A DNA stretch of 64,000 bases from Acetobacterium bakii (GTDB lineage: Bacteria > Bacillota > Clostridia > Eubacteriales > Eubacteriaceae). Below, piece after piece: positions 19,651-27,753 of the stretch. Each line of letters begins with the position of its first letter. Positions within the stretch are counted from its first letter, which is position 1. Made by a program: the position numbers and the translations under genes. Location of the stretch: contig NZ_LGYO01000008.1 of the NCBI RefSeq assembly GCF_001263355.1, positions 212,987 to 276,986 of the forward strand, read 5' to 3'. The notes under the pieces are model-generated. The model was not told the origin of the DNA and made no database searches. It worked only from the letters and a program-made list of their open reading frames with translations.

Positions 19651-20688
19651 CTATTTTGAAACATTCACTTCAGTCCATGCTTTATTGTATAGTTCCAAAA
19701 TGTTATTAGGCAGATCAACGAAAATTTCGCTGCGGGCCAGATCATCAACCTGTATATTAAAGGCGGTGTTATTTTTCCAGTTATCATCCATTAGAGAAAT
19801 TGCCTGGGGATTTGGTGCCGAAAACCCGACATATTCCATGTTTCGAGCAGCAATCTCAGGGGTTAACATATAGTTGATGAAAGATTCTGCCAACTCAGGG
19901 TTTTTAGAATTATTGGGAATAACAAAATTATCATAATAGACATTTGAACCTTCTTTTGGCACAGCAAAGGCCAGCTTGTTATTTTCATCCATAACAATAG
20001 CAGCATCGCCTGAATAAACCAGGGCCATGGCAGCGCCATCGGTGGCCATGAGGTTTTTAACATTGTCGGTAACATAGGCCATTACCAGTGGTTTTTGCTT
20101 GATGAGGGCATCTCTGGCGGCATTGATGTTGGCCTCGGAGGTTTCGTTCATCGAAAAGCCTAAACGGGAAAGCGAGGCTCCCATACTGTCTCTGATACTA
20201 TCATACATTAAAATCTTGGAAGCATATTTATCGTTCCAAAGAATGTCCCAGCTGTCCACCGGATCTGAAACCATTTCAGGATTATAAAGAATTCCTAATA
20301 CACCATAGAAATAAGGCACCGAATAAGTGTTTTCAGGATCAAAGGGAAGGTTTAAAGCCTGGGGTTCGATGATGGATAGGTTAGGGACATTGTCTTTATT
20401 AATGGGACGCAGCATATCCTCATTAATCAAACGTTCGATCATATAATCAGAGGGAACAAGAACATCATAGGTATCAGTGGAGTTTTTAAGCTTAACATAC
20501 AGATCTTCATTGGAAGTGAAGGTTTCGTAGTTCACCCGACAGTCAAATTCGTCCTCAAATTGTGCAATGAGATCAGGGTCAATATAATCACCCCAGTTGT
20601 AAACACTGAGAACCGGCCGGTCATCTCCGGCACATCCACCGAGAAACAGAGGAATACACAATAAAAAAACAACCAGAATTCTTTTCAT
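19651..20688 (-). CDS. potD: Spermidine/putrescine-binding lipoprotein
   Basis: Extracellular polyamine receptor, 345 residues from the ATG at 20,688 (AAAGGAG 6 nt upstream; an earlier in-frame ATG lacks one). A signal peptide ends in the lipobox LGGC, so it is membrane-anchored. SVYNWGDYIDPDLIAQFE opens the mature domain, and YDVLVPSDYMIERL, WDILWNDKY and NNWKNNTAFN-like C-terminal elements fit PotD. Last gene of potABCD. Confidence 0.93.
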   Translation of the reverse strand: MKRILVVFLLCIPLFLGGCAGDDRPVLSVYNWGDYIDPDLIAQFEDEFDCRVNYETFTSNEDLYVKLKNSTDTYDVLVPSDYMIERLINEDMLRPINKDNVPNLSIIEPQALNLPFDPENTYSVPYFYGVLGILYNPEMVSDPVDSWDILWNDKYASKILMYDSIRDSMGASLSRLGFSMNETSEANINAARDALIKQKPLVMAYVTDNVKNLMATDGAAMALVYSGDAAIVMDENNKLAFAVPKEGSNVYYDNFVIPNNSKNPELAESFINYMLTPEIAARNMEYVGFSAPNPQAISLMDDNWKNNTAFNIQVDDLARSEIFVDLPNNILELYNKAWTEVNVSK

Positions 20689-20799
20689 TTTATCTCCTTT
20701 TAATGAATCAATAATAGATAATTGTGAATGATACAATATAATGTCTTTCTACCCTATTAGAGGTTAATATAAACAATTCCAATTGTGTATATTAATCGA

Positions 20800-21579
20800 T
20801 CAAGGGGTCTGTTTGACGGATCTTCCGCTTCGAATGTTGATTATAATCAGTAAGATCATAATACAGGCAAACATAATAGTGGAAAGAGCATTGATTTTAG
20901 GATTGATTCCTGCCTTTGCCATGGAGTAGATGGTGATGGATAAATTGGTCACCGAATTTCCGGTGGTGAAAAAGCTGATGACAAAATCGTCAATGGACAG
21001 GGTAAAGGCAATTAAAGCCCCGGAGGTGATACCGGGAAGAATTTCCGGGAAGAGCACTTTCCAGAAGGCTTGTTTGGGAGTGGCACCCAGATCCAGTGCT
21101 GCTTCGAATATGTTTTCCGGAAGTCGATTAAATCGTGGTAATACCGCCAAAATCACATAGGGAATGCAAAAGGTGATATGGGCAATAATCAGAGTGGTAA
21201 GCCCCATTTTAATGGAAATAAAGATAAACAGGGACATCAGTGTGATCCCCATAACAATGTCAGGAACTAATACCGGAATATTGTTCATAAACAAATAGGG
21301 TTTCCTGCGTTTACTGTGCATATTGTAAATTCCAATTGCCGACAGGGTTCCCACAATGGTGGAAACAGTGGTGGCCACCAGCGCTACGACAATGGTGTAA
21401 TATAATGCCTCGAGAATATAACGATCTTTGAAAAGCATGGCATACCATTTTAAAGTAAAGCCAGACCAGGAACCCATAATTTTGGAATCATTAAACGAAT
21501 AGATAATCAGCACCAGAATGGGCGCATATAAAAACAGGAGTACCAGAGCAAAGACCGCATTTCGAAAAAATTTCTTCAT
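20800..21579 (-). CDS. potC: Spermidine/putrescine ABC permease PotC
   Basis: 259-residue inner-membrane permease with six predicted helices. The EAA loop reads EAALDLGATPKQAFWKVLFPEILPG, the ATPase docking site, followed by FTLSIDDFVISFF, a PotC hallmark. The start overlaps the potB stop by 4 nt (ATGA), indicating translational coupling. Confidence 0.94.
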   Translation of the reverse strand: MKKFFRNAVFALVLLFLYAPILVLIIYSFNDSKIMGSWSGFTLKWYAMLFKDRYILEALYYTIVVALVATTVSTIVGTLSAIGIYNMHSKRRKPYLFMNNIPVLVPDIVMGITLMSLFIFISIKMGLTTLIIAHITFCIPYVILAVLPRFNRLPENIFEAALDLGATPKQAFWKVLFPEILPGITSGALIAFTLSIDDFVISFFTTGNSVTNLSITIYSMAKAGINPKINALSTIMFACIMILLIIINIRSGRSVKQTP

Positions 21580-22421
21580 AGGACTTGGCCTCCGGTATCA
21601 ATTTCCTTTCCGGTGATCAATCGGGCAATTCCCAGCACCAGGAATATCAGAACCATGAGCACCATGGAAATAGCAGAACCAAAATTCCAATTATTCAGAG
21701 TGAGAAATTGTTGCTCAATAAGATTACCGATAAGCATATATTTGCCACCGCCCAGGAGGTTGGAAATTACAAAAGTACTCACAGCTGGCATAAAAACCAT
21801 CATACTTCCGGAAACAATCCCGGGCATGCTCAAAGGAAATTTAACTTTGGTAAAGAGCTGAAACCGATTGGCGCCGAGATCGGATGCTGCCCGAAGAAGA
21901 TCAGGATCTATTTTTTTCATAGCGGTATAAATAGGCAGGAGCATAAAAGGAAAAAAATTATATACCATGCCTAAGATAACCGCCCATTGGGTGTATAACA
22001 ACGGAATGTTTGTAAAACCCAAAAAATCCAAAAAATTTGATATGATGCCATTGTTGCTCAGCAGAACCATCCAGGCATAGGTTCTTAACAGAAAATTTAC
22101 CCACATCGGTAAAATCATTAACAAAATCATGGTATTTTGCCGATGCTCGGGTAAGGTAATGATAAGACTGGCCAGGGGATAACTAATCAAAAAGCAAATG
22201 AGTGTGGCAATTAGTGCATAAATAAAGGATCGGTACAAAAGCTCTAAATAAAGTGGATCCATGAAGTTTTGATAATTTTCAAGGGTAAAGACATACTCGC
22301 CCATTTTAAAATCAGGATTGGATAAAAAGCTGAACCAGACAACAACCAACAGGGGAACCGCAATAAAAACAAGCATCCAGATGCCGTAAGGGTAGGCAAT
22401 ATATTCTTTAAATGATTTCAT
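21576..22421 (-). CDS. potB: Spermidine/putrescine ABC permease PotB
   Basis: 281-residue permease partner of PotC. The first helix follows [17 protein letters not shown], the region MNFLLRT-like ([14 protein letters not shown]) is typical, and the EAA-type loop is [25 protein letters not shown]. It overlaps potA by 14 nt and potC by 4 nt, so the three are tightly coupled. Confidence 0.94.
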   Translation of the reverse strand: MKSFKEYIAYPYGIWMLVFIAVPLLVVVWFSFLSNPDFKMGEYVFTLENYQNFMDPLYLELLYRSFIYALIATLICFLISYPLASLIITLPEHRQNTMILLMILPMWVNFLLRTYAWMVLLSNNGIISNFLDFLGFTNIPLLYTQWAVILGMVYNFFPFMLLPIYTAMKKIDPDLLRAASDLGANRFQLFTKVKFPLSMPGIVSGSMMVFMPAVSTFVISNLLGGGKYMLIGNLIEQQFLTLNNWNFGSAISMVLMVLIFLVLGIARLITGKEIDTGGQVL

Positions 22422-23475
22422 GGCGGCGTTCCTTTTTCATAATGTGGATATTATCGGGGTCAACCCAAATACTGATTTTATCACCGGGTTCAAGCTTCCG
22501 GGTGGTCTGAATCAGCCATTGGTTTTCACCTGAGCTCATAATCGTTTCGTAATGCATTCCCAGAAAGGTCACCGATTCGACAGTGCCATCCAAAAGGCCC
22601 TCGCCTGGTTTAAGAATCTCAATGTCTTCGGGACGAATAACCGTTAAGACATCCTCTTTTTCGTGGAAACCCTTGTCCACACATTGAAAATCCACCCCCT
22701 GGATTTTCACCAGGCAATCTTTTACCATAATTGAGTCAATAATATTGCTTTCACCGATAAAATCTGCGGCAAAAGCATTTCTGGGTTCATTATAAATATC
22801 CACCGGGGAACCAATTTGTTGGATGCGTCCATGATTCATGATGATGATGGTGTCGGACATGGTCATGGCTTCTTCCTGATCATGGGTCACATAAATAAAG
22901 GTCACCCCTGTTTTTTTCTGAAGGCTTTTAAGCTCAAGCTGCATATTCTTTCGTAGTTTTAGATCTAATGCCCCTAAGGGTTCATCTAAAAGCAGCACTC
23001 TGGGATGATTGATTAAAGCTCTGGCAATGGCAACCCGTTGCTGTTCACCGCCACTAAGGGAATTAACATCCCGCTGCTCCTGGCCCTGAAGGTTTACCAT
23101 GCGCAGCATTTCCGCTACCAGGGGTTCTATTTCATCCTTTGATTTTTTTTGAATTTTCAAACCAAAAGCGACATTGTCATAAACATTTAAATGCGGAAAA
23201 AGGGCATACTTTTGAAAGACCGTATTAATGGGACGTTTATTTGGAGGGGTTTTGATAATGGATTTGCCATCAAAAAGGATGTCACCCGAATCCGGGGTTT
23301 CAAACCCGCCGATCATCCGAAGAAGAGTAGTTTTTCCACAACCGCTGGGACCAAGGATGGTCAAAAATTCATTTGGATGAATATGAAAATTAATATTATC
23401 GATAATCGTTTTATCCCCGTAGGTTTTGATCAAATCGTTAATTACAATTATTTTTTTGCTTTCATTATCTTTCAA
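22408..23475 (-). CDS. potA: Spermidine/putrescine ABC transporter ATPase
   Basis: 355 residues. ABC ATPase domain with Walker [10 protein letters not shown] (about 39-47), Q-loop FQKYALFP, signature LSGGEQQR, Walker [13 protein letters not shown] and switch His in YVTHDQEEA, followed by a C-terminal TOBE domain. It starts at TTG 23,475 with GGAGG 9 nt upstream; the nearby ATG meets a stop after two codons. It follows the pabB-like gene by 37 nt, so both probably share the 24,703 promoter. Confidence 0.94.
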   Translation of the reverse strand: MKDNESKKIIVINDLIKTYGDKTIIDNINFHIHPNEFLTILGPSGCGKTTLLRMIGGFETPDSGDILFDGKSIIKTPPNKRPINTVFQKYALFPHLNVYDNVAFGLKIQKKSKDEIEPLVAEMLRMVNLQGQEQRDVNSLSGGEQQRVAIARALINHPRVLLLDEPLGALDLKLRKNMQLELKSLQKKTGVTFIYVTHDQEEAMTMSDTIIIMNHGRIQQIGSPVDIYNEPRNAFAADFIGESNIIDSIMVKDCLVKIQGVDFQCVDKGFHEKEDVLTVIRPEDIEILKPGEGLLDGTVESVTFLGMHYETIMSSGENQWLIQTTRKLEPGDKISIWVDPDNIHIMKKERRHEII

Positions 23476-23512
23476 GTCATAAAACCTCCGAAATTTTATC
23501 TATTATAAATTG

Positions 23513-24553
23513 TTATGCTTCAGCTTCAATAGTTCTGATAAATGCTTTTGCCTTATTTAAGGCTTGCTCATGTTCCAATTCAGGATCAGAATCAAAAACA
23601 ATTTTGCTTTCAACTTGAAAGGAGACCTTTTGATCTTTACAAATAATGGTTTCAATGGCAATATTCAAATCAATTCCGCCATTAAAACCAATATATCCAA
23701 TCGAACTGGCGTATACACCGTGTTGGGTTGGTTCGAGTTCATCTATCAGCTTGTTTTCGATATGAATAAACCGTTCCGGAGAGTTGCTTAAAATTTGACC
23801 GTCACCAAAATCCATATAGGTTGAAAAGGGCACAGGATTTATTTTCCTGAGCTTTTCATAAAGATTAAAGGGATTTTCATTAAAGCTACAATCAAATCTC
23901 TGAATGATATGATCCTGACAAATAGTACCGGATTGAATGCCGTCTTTGATTTTTCGGACAGCCTTTAAATAGTCACCCTTTTTTAAGTTTGATTTTAAAT
24001 TTAAAATCCTTCTATTTTTTGAAAAAGGCATGGTGAGTTTGTTTTTAGGTGTTGTTTTTATTTTTTGCTCTATTTCCAACACAGTGTTTTCTTCAGTATC
24101 TTTGATTCCTAAAGCTGAAATGTAAACTTTGTCATGCAGATGATCAATAATGATGATACCATCATATAGGCCAAAATAACAATCCGGGATGTCTGAATTG
24201 TCCAGAGGCCAGGGTGGCTGTTCGAGTTGATGCCACAGATTATAACCTAAATAACCAACCGCTCCGCCGATAAAAGGAATTTCAGTTTGATACTCTGAAT
24301 GATAAAGCGATAATATTTCTTTTAATTTTTTTAGGGGATCCCCAATATGTTCTGAGTAAATGGCATTTTGTGTTATTTTAATATTGTTATGGCTGCTTTT
24401 AAATACAACGAAAGGATCCCATCCAATAAAGGAATATCTTCCGAGCTTTTGATGATTAGTGCCGCTATCCAGGAAAAAGACAAAAGGCTCCTTTTTAAAC
24501 AATGCAAATAATTCAAAACTGTCTAGATTGGTATCTATTTTTTTAATTAACAT
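23513..24553 (-). CDS. PabB/TrpE-like chorismate enzyme with an internal deletion of the catalytic core, probably inactive
   Basis: 346 residues, against about 450-470 for PabB. The N-terminal domain (GRYSFIGWDPFVVF, GGAVGYLGYNL) and the first part of the chorismate domain (GDYLKAVRKIKDGIQSG, LSNSPERFI) are clear. The sequence then jumps from ERFIHIENK straight to IDELEPTQHGVYASSIGYIGF, so about 110 residues carrying PIKGTRPR, KDRAENLM and GSITGAPK are missing in frame. The usual GGGIV near the end reads ESKIV. It cannot be a normal chorismate-using enzyme; it may be decaying or repurposed. It leads the potABCD operon. Confidence 0.85.
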   Translation of the reverse strand: MLIKKIDTNLDSFELFALFKKEPFVFFLDSGTNHQKLGRYSFIGWDPFVVFKSSHNNIKITQNAIYSEHIGDPLKKLKEILSLYHSEYQTEIPFIGGAVGYLGYNLWHQLEQPPWPLDNSDIPDCYFGLYDGIIIIDHLHDKVYISALGIKDTEENTVLEIEQKIKTTPKNKLTMPFSKNRRILNLKSNLKKGDYLKAVRKIKDGIQSGTICQDHIIQRFDCSFNENPFNLYEKLRKINPVPFSTYMDFGDGQILSNSPERFIHIENKLIDELEPTQHGVYASSIGYIGFNGGIDLNIAIETIICKDQKVSFQVESKIVFDSDPELEHEQALNKAKAFIRTIEAEA

Positions 24554-24668
24554 GGTCTCACCTGCTTGTGGTATTTTTGCCTATACTAAGAAGTTTCAAG
24601 TCTCTCCATAGGGTGGAGGAAAGACTTGAATACAACTACCCGAGCGAGGCGATTTTTCTTATGAAATG
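24554..24668 (-). promoter_or_regulatory. Structured 5' leader of the pabB-like/pot transcript, class unknown
   Basis: On the minus strand TTCAAGTCT and AGACTTGAA form a perfect 9-bp stem with an inner CTCC/GGAG pairing, preceded by CGCCTCGCTCGGGTAG. It spans most of the roughly 115-nt leader from the promoter at 24,703. I do not recognise a riboswitch class and see no U-run. Confidence 0.4.
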
Positions 24669-24674
24669 ATGTTT

Positions 24675-24703
24675 ATTTTATCACGTTTTAATTTAATATG
24701 CAA
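24675..24703 (-). promoter_or_regulatory. Promoter of the pabB-like/potABCD operon
   Basis: On the minus strand TTGCAT (24,703-24,698), a 17-nt spacer and TAAAAT (24,680-24,675). Confidence 0.6.
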
Positions 24704-24750
24704 TTTAAACAGACTTGTAACGGGGAGATATTTGGAGAAAATATAGGGTT

Positions 24751-25467
24751 TTAAAGTGTGTTAAAGGAAATAAAATCATGAATGATTGAGTCTGAAGATT
24801 CAATTAATCCCTGGGGAATTCCGGAAAAACGACAGATCCCCTGGTCCAGAAAGGTAAGTTTATCGCAAAGCCTGAAAGCCTGGCTTAAATTGTGGGTAAT
24901 GATAATAACCGTCAGACCCTGGGTTTCTTTTCGTTTAAGAAGGGCTGTTTCCATTAGTCGGATATTTTTCGGGTCAATGTTGGCAGTCGGTTCATCCAGA
25001 AAAATTACTTTAGGGGAAAAGGAAAGTGCCCGGGCAAGGGCTGTTTTCTGGGATTCGCCGCCGGAAAGTTTTTTTGCATTATGGTTTTGAATATCAGAAA
25101 GTTCAAATTCATTCAACAGTTCAGTTACGATAGTATGGATTTCAGCTTTGGGATATTTTCGAATCTTTAAAGGATAGGCAATGTTTTCATAAACCGATCG
25201 TGAAAAAAGGGTCGGTCGGTGGCTGGAATAGGTGATCGCCATTGGCGTATCATCGTTTCCCGGATGGCCATCATATAAAACCTCGCCCTGGGTTTGGGGA
25301 ATGAGTCCGGCCATGATCTTCATCAGGGTTGTCTTTCCGGATCCGTTGGGTCCCAGAATGCCGTTAATTTTTCCGGACTCAAAAATAAGGCGGCTGTATC
25401 CCTGGGTTAAATTAAGAACAGTATTATCATTATAGGTTTTAATCAGGTTGTTAGTCTCGATATTCAT
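24751..25467 (-). CDS. tupC: Tungstate ABC transporter ATPase
   Basis: About 238 residues. Walker A GPNGSGKTTLMK, signature LSGGESQKTALARAL, Walker B VIFLDEPTANIDP and switch His in IITHNLSQA. Start set at 25,467 because AGGGG lies 6 nt upstream; the ATG six bases earlier abuts it. Overlaps the end of tupB. Specificity for tungstate is taken from the TupA receptor two genes upstream. Confidence 0.88.
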   Translation of the reverse strand: MNIETNNLIKTYNDNTVLNLTQGYSRLIFESGKINGILGPNGSGKTTLMKIMAGLIPQTQGEVLYDGHPGNDDTPMAITYSSHRPTLFSRSVYENIAYPLKIRKYPKAEIHTIVTELLNEFELSDIQNHNAKKLSGGESQKTALARALSFSPKVIFLDEPTANIDPKNIRLMETALLKRKETQGLTVIIITHNLSQAFRLCDKLTFLDQGICRFSGIPQGLIESSDSIIHDFISFNTL

Positions 25468-26170
25468 TGGCATCCCCTATGATATATTTATATAAAATGG
25501 AATTGGTGATAAAGGAAATGGTCATCAGAATAATTCCCATCGCAATGGCCGTGCTGTATTCACCCATATTATTATTCATGGCTATGAAAGTGGTCATAAC
25601 TCGGGTAAAACCCCTAATGTTGCCGCCCACAATCATCACCGCTCCCACTTCAGAAATAGCCCGGCCAAAACCAGTGACTAGAGCAATCATAATGGTACCT
25701 TTAAGCTCGGCAATTAATAAAAAAAGTGTATCGCGTTTGCCGGCGCCCAGAGTTTTTCCAGTCAAAACAACCTCATAACCACTGGTGGTGGCATTATTGA
25801 AAACAATGCCCATGATTACTGGGGTTACTAAAATGGTTTGTGCTACAATCATGGCAGTGGTAGTATACATCAGCTTGAATTGTCCAAAAGGGCCTGAGCG
25901 GGCAAGAAAAAGTGCTGTAAACAAACCAATGACAACAGGCGGAAAGGACATAAAAGTATAAAGTAAACGCGATACAATTTGCTTTCCTTTAAAGTCTGTG
26001 ATGCCGAGAAGAATCCCCAAAGGGACGCCGATGATTGTCGCATACAGGGTCGATGAAAAGGAAACAAAAAGGGATAAAAGAACGATTTGTATTATTTCCG
26101 GGTCAAAGGAAAAAAGGAGTCGAAATGCTTCCACGAAACCATTAATGATATATTCCATTTTATTCTCCAT
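25451..26170 (-). CDS. tupB: Tungstate ABC transporter permease
   Basis: 239 residues, about five to six helices. Permease of the TupB/ModB type: PLGILLGI near the N terminus, SFPPVVIGLFTALFL, then the ATPase-contact loop TGKTLGAGKRDTLFLLIAELKG and RAISEVGAVMIVGGNIRGFTRVMTT. Lies between tupA and tupC on the minus strand, overlapping tupC. Confidence 0.9.
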   Translation of the reverse strand: MENKMEYIINGFVEAFRLLFSFDPEIIQIVLLSLFVSFSSTLYATIIGVPLGILLGITDFKGKQIVSRLLYTFMSFPPVVIGLFTALFLARSGPFGQFKLMYTTTAMIVAQTILVTPVIMGIVFNNATTSGYEVVLTGKTLGAGKRDTLFLLIAELKGTIMIALVTGFGRAISEVGAVMIVGGNIRGFTRVMTTFIAMNNNMGEYSTAIAMGIILMTISFITNSILYKYIIGDANEYRD

Positions 26171-26224
26171 GTATAAAATCCCGGGAGATAAAATCCCCCA
26201 GGATTAAAGTAATTTGTTCAGTTG

Positions 26225-27082
26225 CTATTTTTGTTCGGCACTTGGTATGAAGAGTTGTTCACCGCTTATTTCGTAGGAACCAATAAGTTCCTGGGTTTCC
26301 GGTGAGATAATCCAGTCAGCGAAAGCCTTTGCACCGTCAGCATTAATCTGATCATTAATGGTTGGTGAAACGGTTATGACACCATAAGGGTTAAGCAGAA
26401 GAGGATCACCTTCGCAAACAACTTCTAAACCCGAGAGGGTATCTTTCATATTGGCATAGGTAGCCCGGTCAGCCAGAGTGTAACCAAGCTTTTCGTTGGT
26501 TACGGTAAGGGTTTCGCCCATACCGGTTCCGGTTCTGACATACCAGTCGCCTGCCGGAGTAATGTTGGCTGCTTTCCAAATTTCCAGTTCCTTAGTATTG
26601 GTTCCGGATTTATCATCCCGGGATACAAAGGTAGAGGGGACTCCGGCAATAGCAGTAAAAGCCTTCACTGCATCAGCAGAAGCATTGGCTTTTACCTGGG
26701 CAGGATCAGCGGTAGGTCCTAGAACAACAAAGTCATTGTACATAACATCGAAACGTTCGACGCCAAAACCATCGGCCATAAACTTATCTTCCTGAGTTCG
26801 GGCATGAACCAGTAAAACATCGGCTTCACCCTTTGTGCCCATTTCAATGGCTTTTCCGGTTCCCACAGCCACAACTTTTACGGCAATGCCTGTTTTGGCT
26901 TCAAAGTCAGGCAGGATGACTTCTAAAAGTCCGCTGTCCTGGGTACTGGTGGTGGTGGCCAGAATGATTTCACCGTTGGAGCCTGGCTCCAATGCCTTTT
27001 CGGTAGTTGTACATCCGGCAAAGCTTAATGCTAATGCGCAAACAAAAATAACGGCCAAAAATAACGTTAGTTTCTTTTTCAT
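26225..27082 (-). CDS. tupA: Tungstate-binding lipoprotein
   Basis: 285 residues from the ATG at 27,082, with GGAGG 7 nt upstream. Signal peptide with lipobox FAGC, then TTTSTQDSGLLEVILPDFE, the hallmark of TupA/WtpA-like tungstate receptors, and GTGKAIEMGTKGEADVLLVHA, which helps form the oxyanion site. Supplies tungsten for enzymes such as formate dehydrogenase, consistent with the molybdopterin genes 6 kb downstream. A structured leader precedes it. Confidence 0.93.
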   Translation of the reverse strand: MKKKLTLFLAVIFVCALALSFAGCTTTEKALEPGSNGEIILATTTSTQDSGLLEVILPDFEAKTGIAVKVVAVGTGKAIEMGTKGEADVLLVHARTQEDKFMADGFGVERFDVMYNDFVVLGPTADPAQVKANASADAVKAFTAIAGVPSTFVSRDDKSGTNTKELEIWKAANITPAGDWYVRTGTGMGETLTVTNEKLGYTLADRATYANMKDTLSGLEVVCEGDPLLLNPYGVITVSPTINDQINADGAKAFADWIISPETQELIGSYEISGEQLFIPSAEQK

Positions 27083-27148
27083 TTTTTTTCCTCCTAAAAA
27101 TATTATCAAAGGGATAACCCTGAGATGACAAAAAAAGGAAGGAGACTC

Positions 27149-27230
27149 AAAAAAAGTCGATGAATTTTATGAAGCCACCATCCTTTACACACTGGTAAGC
27201 ATGGCCGTTTCCAACCATCCTCTATCGACT
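27149..27230 (-). promoter_or_regulatory. Structured leader with terminator-like end upstream of tupA
   Basis: On the minus strand AGTCGAT (from 27,230) pairs with ATCGACT (27,161-27,155), which is followed by TTTTTTT. Inside are GGCCAT/ATGGTGGC and a TTAC/GTAA hairpin, giving a branched fold of about 80 nt. An outer stem ending in a U-run suggests regulated termination before tupA. A Moco/Tuco-type riboswitch is a natural hypothesis from context, but I could not match its consensus by eye. Confidence 0.5.
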
Positions 27231-27449
27231 GAAAAACCATTAAAAAAACGAGGTTAGTCAGTTCGGATTGTCTTTCCATAATGAAAACGATATTCAATTA
27301 TTTATAGTTATTTTATCAGACAAGCGAAAGGGCGTCAAGGATCTTCAATAAAGCAAGATTTACCTTATTCAGAAAAAAAACGATTTTTTATCTGAATTAA
27401 TAAGAATAGATCCGGGAATGCTTTTCACCATGACATTTTTGTAGACCCG

Positions 27450-27478
27450 TTGACAGTAAAATAGTCAGGTGATACCAT
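27450..27478 (+). promoter_or_regulatory. Promoter of the sensory hydrogenase operon
   Basis: TTGACA at 27,450-27,455, 17-nt spacer and TACCAT at 27,473-27,478. Confidence 0.6.
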
Positions 27479-27513
27479 TAAACTATTAGACCATTTTGGA
27501 AGAGGAATTAATT

Positions 27514-27753
27514 ATGAAAACAATAAGTGTGTGTATTGGCAGTGCCTGCCATGTTTATGGATCTTACGATGTAGTTCAGGCATTAAACCGAATCATTGAT
27601 GAACGGGATTTAAAAGACCAAATTGAGTTGGTAGGTTCTTTTTGTATGGGAAACTGTACCCTGGGGGTTTCAGTAAAGTGCGATGATATTACCTATTCTG
27701 TTTCCAAAGATAATGTGGTAGAAATTTTCGAAAAAATCATGGGGGAAAAATAA
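27514..27753 (+). CDS. Thioredoxin-like [2Fe-2S] ferredoxin (NuoE/HymA-like)
   Basis: 79 residues from the ATG at 27,514 (AGAGGAA upstream; an in-frame TTG 18 nt earlier is rejected). Cysteines 7, 12, 44 and 48 give the C-x4-C...C-x3-C pattern of thioredoxin-fold [2Fe-2S] proteins. Its stop overlaps the first base of the hydrogenase gene, so it is probably an electron-transfer partner of that protein. Confidence 0.85.
   Translation: MKTISVCIGSACHVYGSYDVVQALNRIIDERDLKDQIELVGSFCMGNCTLGVSVKCDDITYSVSKDNVVEIFEKIMGEK

Noticed and set aside
23513..24553. Functional aminodeoxychorismate or anthranilate synthase component I
   Set aside because: The catalytic segment with PIKGTRPR, KDRAEN and GSITGAPK is absent.
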